Positions 56,738 to 64,000 of a stretch of 64,000 nt of DNA are shown here, one piece after another. This DNA is from Engraulis encrasicolus (taxonomy: Eukaryota; Chordata; Actinopteri; Clupeiformes; Engraulidae). The stretch is taken from the NCBI RefSeq assembly GCF_034702125.1, contig NC_085867.1:44637687-44701686 (forward strand), in the 5' to 3' direction. The position numbers and the translations under genes are program-made. Position 1 is the stretch's first letter, and each line of letters starts with the position of its first letter. The notes below the pieces were generated by a model. That model searched no databases and was not told the DNA's origin. It saw only the letters and a list, made by a program, of their open reading frames with translations.

Positions 56738-58446
56738 CACTGATTCTTGAAAGTTTGGCAAAAACATGTCCCAGCAGTAAAATGCTAATTCTGTTGAAAA
56801 TCAACTAAATTTTCACGAACAAAATGAATCCAGGTAATGGCCAAGGGGTCTGTTACACAAATACACAGTTGTTTGAAATATTTAAGTGTAATTGTATTAC
56901 TTTTCATGGCTATAAACCTGTCCACACCCTGTAAAAACGCCTGTCCCAAGGACTGGCATCATCATTTCAATTGACTTAAAATACAAAAATCACTAACAGA
57001 ATTGAACAATATCACCATGGTGTGGAAGACCATATTAAAGTGGTTCTACAGATGTGCACATAGTGCATGTAAAACAATATTTACTATTATTCTCTGATTG
57101 CTCAAAATGTGTCCAGCATATTGGTCACCACCGTCAGATTTTTTCTAAAAGACAATAAAATCAGGTATGCACAAGGTCATTTTCATTACTGAGGACCCCT
57201 TTTCAAACCTTTAGGTCTACTGCATACTTCACCATCACTGAAGCTCCTGTAAGTTTACTATTTTGTCCTCAATTTGTTAATTTGTTTGGACACTGGTACT
57301 GTCCCAACCATAAACTGTCAACACCGTCGGATGTTTTAATAGTATTATATTACATTAATGTTAATTAATATATACTTTCTCAGAAAAGGTATGAAGCACC
57401 CAAGAAACAGAGCGAAAATGAAATGGCTAATGTGAACAAACAATGCATAATATGTAAAAGAGTGTTTTTTTGTCTCACACCGTCAGATGTCACCACCGTC
57501 AGATTTTGTTCCGCTCATCATCTTGTTCCATATTTTACTAAATTGTGCTGGCTAATGAAACATTACTAGGCATGTTAGTAATAATTGTGATCCAAAATGA
57601 TACTCTAGCCACCACTGAGGTGCATTTGGAGGTTTTTTTGTCAGAAAACCTGACGGTGGTGACATCTGATGGAGTTCACCAAAAAACACATGTTTTACAT
57701 GTTTTTGACATGTTTTAGGAATATGCATACAATAAGTAGTTATGTTGAATTGTTAAAGTAATTCACTTTAATACAGTAAACATATGTTTTTACTTCTAAT
57801 TCTGTCTGCCGCTGTAGACAAAACAAGAAAGAGCCCATTTTATGAAAAATGTTAAACATGGGGAGCTTGGGCAATACATTCACTGCACAGCCAAGACCTA
57901 CATCTATGATAATACACCTCTATATTTTGGATTTGAACAACTTAAAACCTGTTTTTGCCACATTTTCAAGAACCAGTGGCCTACTTCCTAGAGAATCTAA
58001 CTAATGAAGAAAAAACACATGTACAAACATACTGTGCACACACAAACATAAAGTGTTTATGCAAGATGCCATTGACTTGAGAGGGCTATTTATTTTGCTA
58101 AATGCAGGTACAAATTAGGCCACTTTCACCACTCTCAGATTACTGTCACCACCGTCAGTTCTCAAGTCACCACCGTAAGAAGGAGTTTTGGACATTTTAA
58201 ATGAATGTGCTTACAACATTTTCCTTAGGAGTTGTTGAATTATCAAAGTAATAGCCAATTTAAGCCTACAGGAATATTTGTGAAATTACAAAAAATAGTT
58301 TTTTCTATTTAGGCGTTAAGTAAGCATCGTATGACGGTACATATTTTAAAATTAGAACACATGAAACAGTATTAAAATAGAACAAAAGTGAATTTTCAAC
58401 ATTTAAAGGCATATGTGTGAACCAGAAAATACACATAATCACTTAA
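56738..58446. mobile_element. CACTG-ended DNA transposon, copy 3 (interrupted)
   Basis: Left end CACTGATTCTTGAAAGTTTG as in copy 1, to which it is closer than to copy 2. The match stops at AATCACTTAA (58443-58446 is TTAA), where another transposon has inserted; in copy 1 the same site reads on to AAACTCCAG (24067-24079). The remaining 250 bp or so should lie beyond the window. Confidence 0.88.
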
Positions 58447-60988
58447 AGGGGAATTCCACCGGTGGAGACATGAATATGTTACTGAAAGTGGGTCATATAT
58501 GTAGTAGAATAGTAGAATACATTTCTAATTTGGTGCCTTCTTGGCCGAGAAAAGGTAGAAAGTGACTTTTTAGTGCTTGTGGAGTTGTGACAACAATCCC
58601 CATAATGCATTGTAATGCTCAAGTTCCACAGGCCACACCCAGGCCGCACCCACGACAGCGTATTGGCTGCTTGCTCGCTCCACCGTCTAGCTACCTGGAA
58701 ATCATTTCACGCAATCTCTAGTGGAGAGGTGGTTATTTTAGTCATTAGTGAATTACAAGAGTCCTATCAAAATCTCTGAGATTACTTCTTGTTTGTGTTT
58801 CGTCGTTTGTGTTTCGAAATGGTGTGCAATTGCATTGTACCGGGATGTTCAGCCATCACAAGGAAAAAACACGGAGTAAGTTTTCATAGAATACCCAAAC
58901 AGTTGGACTTGTGCAAGAAGTGGCTACGGGCTATCAATAACCCGAAGTTCCGAGAGGACACGGGCATTGAATCACTAAAAAGTCGGATGGTGTGCAGTCT
59001 ACATTTCAGGACGGCAGATTTCGAGCCCAACCCCTTAGGAATGAAGAGACCCGCACTTGTGAACACCGCAATTCCGTCGATAATGCCAGCTGGTGTCGAC
59101 GACGAACAGCCAGGAACGTCTAGGACTGCTAGCAGTGCTAAACGCATTTGCTTGGAGGTAATAACCACTGACTTATAATACATATTGGTAATAAATAAGG
59201 TTCTCTTCCTGACTCGGCTCAAGTGGCGACTGAACACACACTGATGTCGTCTGCTGTAAAGCGGCACATCTATTATGATTGGCTGTTTACAAAGTAAATA
59301 TCTAGTATGTTTTGTTCGCTTGTTGTTCTAATGTGTTTGCCTCGCTAACTCCACTCGTCAGCAAATTTAGCAAAGTGACACTTTGCTATGCATTGTAGAT
59401 CTAAATAAATTCGCTATTAGCGATGTCAATCAACCATGTTTTACTGTGTTAGTCTGACGGTATTCGTAAATGTGTGTAACGTTATTCAACATATGACATT
59501 TCAGACTATCACAACGTCAACGTCTGCTGCTGCGTTGTCCTCATCATCAGAAGAGGATGAATCACAGGCAGCCCCAGCACCAATGCTCTCAACACCAGTC
59601 AGGATTCCTCCCTTTGTCCAAGCACAGTTTGTAAGTAGTCTACACAATATCTCCAATCATGGCTACAGTGGAAGCTAAATGCAAATAAACACAGTTTGCC
59701 CACCTCTGAAATGTCAGAAAGACTTCATCCACCTCTTGATAGAGTTTATCCACCGCTCATTCAATGCACTTCCTCTTAGTATGTGCACTTTTGGAACTAT
59801 CTAGTAGACATAGGGCCTACCATTAGTACCATTAGTAGTAATTGTCATATACGTTCTGAATGTCTTATGTAAATAAAACAAATACCAATAGTGCTTTTCC
59901 TTACCGCAGTTTAGCCTACCCACCTCTTATTTCACCACTACACATATCTCCACCTATCTCAGTATATCTAAGACTACTGTCTGATTTAAATTAGTGGAAT
60001 ATAATTTTAAAAGAAACCCTTTGTTTGTTTGTTTTATAGTCACCATGCCCAAGTACACCTGGCCTTGATACCAGTGCAAGCACCCTTGAAGTTGGTGAAA
60101 CGGATGAAAGCTATCAGTCAACCCTCACCCCCACGACATCGTCATCGTGGTCAACATCAGAAGATGAAGGTGTAAAGGAAGACTGGAGTGGCAAGAAGAT
60201 CAATTAATTCAAAGACCATCTATGATATTGGGGCACAGAGGAGTGTGAAATGGACGTGTCTTAGAGGCCATTCTGGTACTTGAACATCTTCACCAGACAT
60301 AAGAGGAATGCCTGAGGTAAATCTACTTTCAGCTGCAGCTGTTCTGTTCAGGGGCGGCACATACACAGAACTCTCAGACTGGTGCAAGACCATGGGTGTC
60401 CAAATGATGGGACAGACTGCATTTTACAACATCCAGAAGGCGTACTTGTATCCTGCTATTGAGCATGTGTACACGGAGCAAAGACATGCCCTCTTGGCAA
60501 GAGTATGTTTGGAACAAATGGAAGGAAAGAGGCCTCACTTGTGTGGCGATGGCAGATATGACTCACCAGGCTTCAACGCAAAATACTGCCACTACACTTT
60601 CATGCTGGACAGTACAAAGGAAATGCTCCACACCGAACTGGTCCAGGTAAGACGCATGTGAATGGCTGCAGAATGACAATTACTCATGTTGTGATATCAA
60701 ACTTATGATAGAATTAATCTTGCTATGTTGACATTTTCATTACTTATCACATGCAAAATCTTTAGTGTACAGAGGCCACAAGCTCTGGCGCTATGGAGCC
60801 ACTGGGGTTTAGAAGGGGAATGAACGATCTCCTGGACACAGGCGTTGATGTGGAGGTGATGGCAACGGACCGCTCCACGTCAATACAGAAGATAATGAGG
60901 GAAGACTTTCCTCATGTCCAGCAAGAATTTGACATCTGGCACACAGCGAAAGGTATGTTTTTTGCCATCCTTGTAAACGCACACATGC

Positions 60989-61184
60989 CAGGGCTTTTTC
61001 TGAACGGGGAAATAGGGGCGCTCCACCCTCATACCTCCGCGGGTGCACCCTCATACTTTTATTTATATATATATATTTGAGCGCCTTTAGTAAATTTCTC
61101 ATTCACGGGGGGAACACCCCCCTTCACGCCCCCCCAACCTGCCATGATGCTCCCTCATGCCCAAAAATCCTAGAAAAAGCCCTG
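60989..61184. mobile_element. Short MITE with CAGGGCTTTTTCT ends, in transposase intron
   Basis: CAGGGCTTTTTCTGAACG at the left, AGAAAAAGCCCTG at the right; CATGC at 60984-60988 and 61185-61189 as a 5-bp duplication. hAT-like ends, but the duplication is short. Confidence 0.75.
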
Positions 61185-61700
61185 CATGCTATTATCCACA
61201 TTCAGGACCTACGGAGACATACCAGGCCCCATTGACACCACATGGTGCCGCTCTGCACCCCTTCACAGATCTGTGCAGCCTTGCTCAACTCAGAATTGTA
61301 GAGGAGTGAGAACAACAGACAAAGCAATACACTGGCTGAGGGCACGTCTGCACGGCAATGCTTCAGGCTCTATGAGGGTGTGGAGAGTGAGAAAGTAAAA
61401 GACAATGCAGAGCCACTGTGAACCTGTCATCTACTTGTAAAATTAATCATCTCACTGCCATTTCAAAAAAAAAAAAAACATTGACAAGCCACACCCTGTG
61501 CAATAGTCAACCATGTGGCTAAAATAAGCAATAGGTAAATAAATCTAAAGTATGAAGGCTCAGACAGGGTGTATGGGGGAAATATGTAAATTGTTTGTGT
61601 TTCACCAAAATTATGCTGCATTTTTTACCACAGGTTTCCGGAAGAAGTTGCTGATGAAGGGGAAGAAAAAGGGGAACGAAATCCTACTTTCCTGGAACTG

Positions 61701-62210
61701 GTCAGTGTATGTCTGCAACCTTCAGGCCTGATAGAGTTCGGCCGTGGTGCCTAAATTCAGGCTTCAGCTCGGCCATGTATGTTGTCTAAGTGGGAAAAAA
61801 ACGTAAACTGTGCCTTATCTAGTCAACACATCAACCTACCTAAACTTCTGATTGACATGTCTGCCTGCAACTACACATAGTCTGTAAGTCTTTTACCTTT
61901 GCATGTTTGCACCTGACTGAAAAGGTTTTGCATGCACTTTGGGTAGCACTTCACACTTTTATGCAATAAACATGTATTGTTGCATCGGCTGCATGGTGTG
62001 CGAGTTCCACTCCTTTGACTGTTGTCAAGAAAGGCAAATATCTATGGTGTCTTTGAAAGTGTTTGATGATTTCAGCCACAGGTAATTTCACTTCCCATCA
62101 GCCCAGAATCTTCCTGAACTTCCATTGATTTACAAAGAGCAAAATTACAAATGTTTATGTCTTTCACAGGTCTGTCGTAAACCACATGTGGTTTTCCTGT
62201 GGCACCAGTA
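61701..62210. other. Intron sequence; no exon identified
   Basis: Between transposase exons 5 and 6. An exon should lie between 61700 and 63755 on phase grounds, but I cannot see one here. Confidence 0.4.
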
Positions 62211-62898
62211 AAGGGCGGGTTATGCTTCCTACTTGTGCCACAGAGTGAGCTTGTCGCAGCCATGATGCAGTTAATTTTGGTTTATGCCCTGTTTTGAAGC
62301 ACGGTCTGCGCGATGTCATTCCACGCTGAAACTGCCTTCAATACAAAGAGTAAACTAGACGTGTCGGTTGTTTTTTAGCATCACAGACTCGACGAGAATG
62401 AAAATGAAACATTAAATCTTTATATCACGTGCATGTTTGATCGCACTGGCAGCCACAGTGGTAGTTTGGAACAAAGAAGTGGCTCATTTGTCGAGGACGA
62501 AGCGGAATGTTTCCTCGACCTCGGAACCACTGTTCAATAGTCCAAATAACTTCAGCGTCGTAACTTGCAAGCGCATGTGTTGTCTTTGGTTCGTGTAAAT
62601 AAATCAAACAACAAAGCACGGGCAACTTATTTAATGAAGAGCTCACAGTCCGTAGACCGACGAAGGTTAGAACAAGGAAGTAGCGCTTGTTCTCGACTCG
62701 AGGACAGAGTAGGCTGGTCGAGAGGACCAATCAGAGACCTATTTTCGCCCTTTCACGCCGTCGCTCCCTGCGTCGAGACACAATTTTGGGGAGGTGCCCC
62801 AGAGTACCTGCGTGATGGGGGGGCTTCACTACGTTAACTGCGCGGCTCACTGCATTACGACGCAGGGACGCTGGACTGGAGGCATAAACCACCCTTCA
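62211..62898. mobile_element. Non-autonomous DNA transposon with AAGGGYGGKTTATGCYTCC ends
   Basis: Left AAGGGCGGGTTATGCTTCC and inverted right AAGGGTGGTTTATGCCTCC. Inner palindromic CGACCTCGG and TCGACTCGAGG words. Target duplication unclear. Confidence 0.6.
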
Positions 62899-63091
62899 GG
62901 GGGACATTGAGGTAAGTAATGAAAAGCTGCCATACAGTAGTCCAAAAGTTTGGAGTCACCTTTTACTTCAAGTAAAAATGCCCAGTCAGCCATGTCAATC
63001 TTTACTGAATGTTAGTCCTCCAATAACTCACTACTCAAAAACCTTTGTCCTGTACTGCACATTTTCTATTTGATTTTTTGGAAGTAATAGT

Positions 63092-63718
63092 TAGTGTTGC
63101 ACCAATACCATTTTTTGGCCTCGATACCAGACTGTGCAGTATCGGCCGATACCATACCGATACTACTCTGTTTGGAATGTATATGAAGAGTTCAGATGTA
63201 AACCCCCCTAAGTGCCTTTTCAGAAAATAATCTTAATTATTTTTTATTTAATACAAAGCTATAAAAAATGCATATTTTTAAATTTGATTTATGTAATATT
63301 TATATGCATTATCAAGTGCATGAATGTAAACCAAACCAACAACGGGGTTCTCTAAAAATATAGAAGTGCAGGTCCTCAGAAATGGAGTTAGGGGGTTTTG
63401 CATCTGAACTCTTCATATATAGTATATGAAGAGGTGCATAGGCTACTACTTGGATGTAATATCATTGCTATCATGGCTTTGTCAGGTTGCGGCCTACCTT
63501 TGTGAAATGGGAAAAAGAGTAATACTGTACAAAGTGAATTCAGCAGAACTTTTTAAATACCTCTGATATACAATAACTACGTTCAAGGCTGCGTTCAAGT
63601 GTCATGCGAGCATCTGTAAATGGTATCGGTGCCCTATTTGTTGGTACTCGCCGATACCGATACCACCATTTTAGTGCAGTATTAGGGTCCTGGCGATACT
63701 GGTATTGGTGCAACACTG
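63092..63718. mobile_element. hAT MITE with GTGTTGCACCAATACCA ends
   Basis: Left TAGTGTTGCACCAATACC and inverted right CAGTGTTGCACCAATACC. Flanks GTAATAGT (63084-63091) and GAAATAGT (63719-63726) agree at 7 of 8 positions. Interior with ATCGG/CCGAT words; another MITE is nested inside. Confidence 0.75.
63180..63420. mobile_element. MITE nested in the hAT MITE (TATATGAAGAGTTCAGATG ends)
   Basis: Ends TATATGAAGAGTTCAGATG and complement, then ACCCCC-type tract on both sides. Flanking TA suggests a Tc1/mariner-type target. The same end sequence begins the satellite-bearing element near 29662. Confidence 0.7.
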
Positions 63719-64000
63719 GAAATAGTATTATTGAGAATCTTTTCTTTCCCAAAGGCACTACAAAACAGGTGGAAGTGCATTCCCCACCATGTGGTCAATG
63801 AGCACCAATGGACTGGCACGGATGGAAAGCGGTATCACTGTGGCCATGCTCCTCTAACAGCCGCGGAGAAGAAGAAGAGCATGTGGCTGAAGAAGGGGTC
63901 GGTGGCATATCAGGACCTGACGTCGCTAGTCTTGGATAAAAGGCTTCTGAAAGATCTTCAGAAGATGGCGCTCTTCAAACATACTGGTAAGAACTGACAC

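Larger units (their letters stand above)
58819..63986 (+). pseudogene. THAP-domain transposase gene, at least six exons, frameshifted
   Basis: Exons: 58819-59157, 59505-59630, 60040-60646, 60766-60952, 61634-61700, 63755-63986. I start at MVCNC because THAP domains begin there. THAP C2CH is complete: Cys5, Cys10, Cys59, His62, plus Pro26, Trp35 and FEPNP. An acidic Ser/Thr-rich linker follows. The catalytic-type core includes CGDGRYDSPG (Asp at 60548), MATDRST (Asp at 60868), EFDIWHTAKG and IPHHVVNEHQW. This matches a large, mostly unnamed fish family. Damage: exon 3 reads into TAA at 60205, while the frame shifted by one (mod 3 of 60308) continues the family-like sequence; within it TGA at 60281-60283 replaces an expected Trp. 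The phase from exon 5 (ends after two bases of a codon) does not fit exon 6 (starts a codon), so one exon is missing or unrecognised. It continues beyond the window. Confidence 0.75.
58447..64000 (+). mobile_element. Kolobok-like TTAA transposon carrying a THAP transposase gene (3' part outside window)
   Basis: It begins AGGGGAATTCCACCGG directly after the TTAA of copy 3 of the CACTG element. It contains a spliced gene with an N-terminal THAP DNA-binding domain and a DDE-type transposase core. TTAA target, AGGG end and THAP domain together recall the Kolobok superfamily, with P-element-like transposases as the alternative. Several later MITEs lie in its introns. Confidence 0.7.

Noticed and set aside
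61700..61735. Exon 5 of the THAP gene reading through the donor (WNWSVYVCNLQA)
   Set aside because: It ends in TGA after 14 codons and does not match the family beyond the GTCAGT donor; the donor was preferred, though the downstream phase problem remains.

Overview
The window is eukaryotic, almost certainly teleost fish, DNA. The evidence is two spliced vertebrate-type genes (a secreted RNase A-family ribonuclease and a cystatin), intron/exon signals, polyA signals, long CA/GT microsatellites, and a very dense load of fish-type transposons (Tc1, hAT, PIF/Harbinger-like, TTAA-target elements, an L2-type LINE, tRNA-derived SINEs). The frequent AGGCCTAC words suggest a clupeiform or similar teleost, but that is only an impression. 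The window holds no bacterial genes, no CRISPR array and no rRNA or tRNA gene.

Layout. 1-5270: a Tc1 element interrupted by two inverted copies of a PIF/Harbinger-like element, one of which carries a hAT element. 5270-8930: hAT, palindrome, microsatellites and a TTAA MITE containing a SINE. 8925-12030 and 16688-20670: two diverged copies of one segment, with different later insertions. Between them lies the ribonuclease gene (about 14245-16090). 20930-22050: a hAT MITE and unique DNA. 22055-27400: an L2 LINE on the minus strand, split by a 1.97 kb CACTG-ended DNA transposon. 27870-29450: Tc1 and hAT remnants. 29660-33590: an element whose two ends carry inverted arrays of a 21-bp satellite; the right-hand array stops about 90 bp before the cystatin start codon.

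33644-47115: a four-exon cystatin gene whose 7.5 kb first intron and 5.3 kb third intron are filled with transposons. The first intron holds a SINE split by two elements, a fold-back Tc1 element, and a TTAA element with a broken gene and a solo LTR. The third intron holds a 5.1 kb inverted-repeat element. 47116-50880: low-copy DNA, repeat tails, a third copy of the duplicated segment and a second TTAA MITE. 50887-52846: second copy of the CACTG element. 52926-56335: a TTAA element with a mariner-like MITE inside. 56738-58446: third CACTG copy, interrupted at a TTAA by an element that runs off the window end and carries a THAP-domain transposase gene in several exons, damaged by a frameshift and a stop codon.

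The main theme is nested transposition. Many insertions could be read with exact target-site duplications, several with an empty site in a paralogous copy, so the order of events can be reconstructed from this sequence alone. Only the ribonuclease and the cystatin look like functional host genes. All comparisons were done by eye; superfamily names rest on terminus sequence and target-site length plus knowledge of those families.
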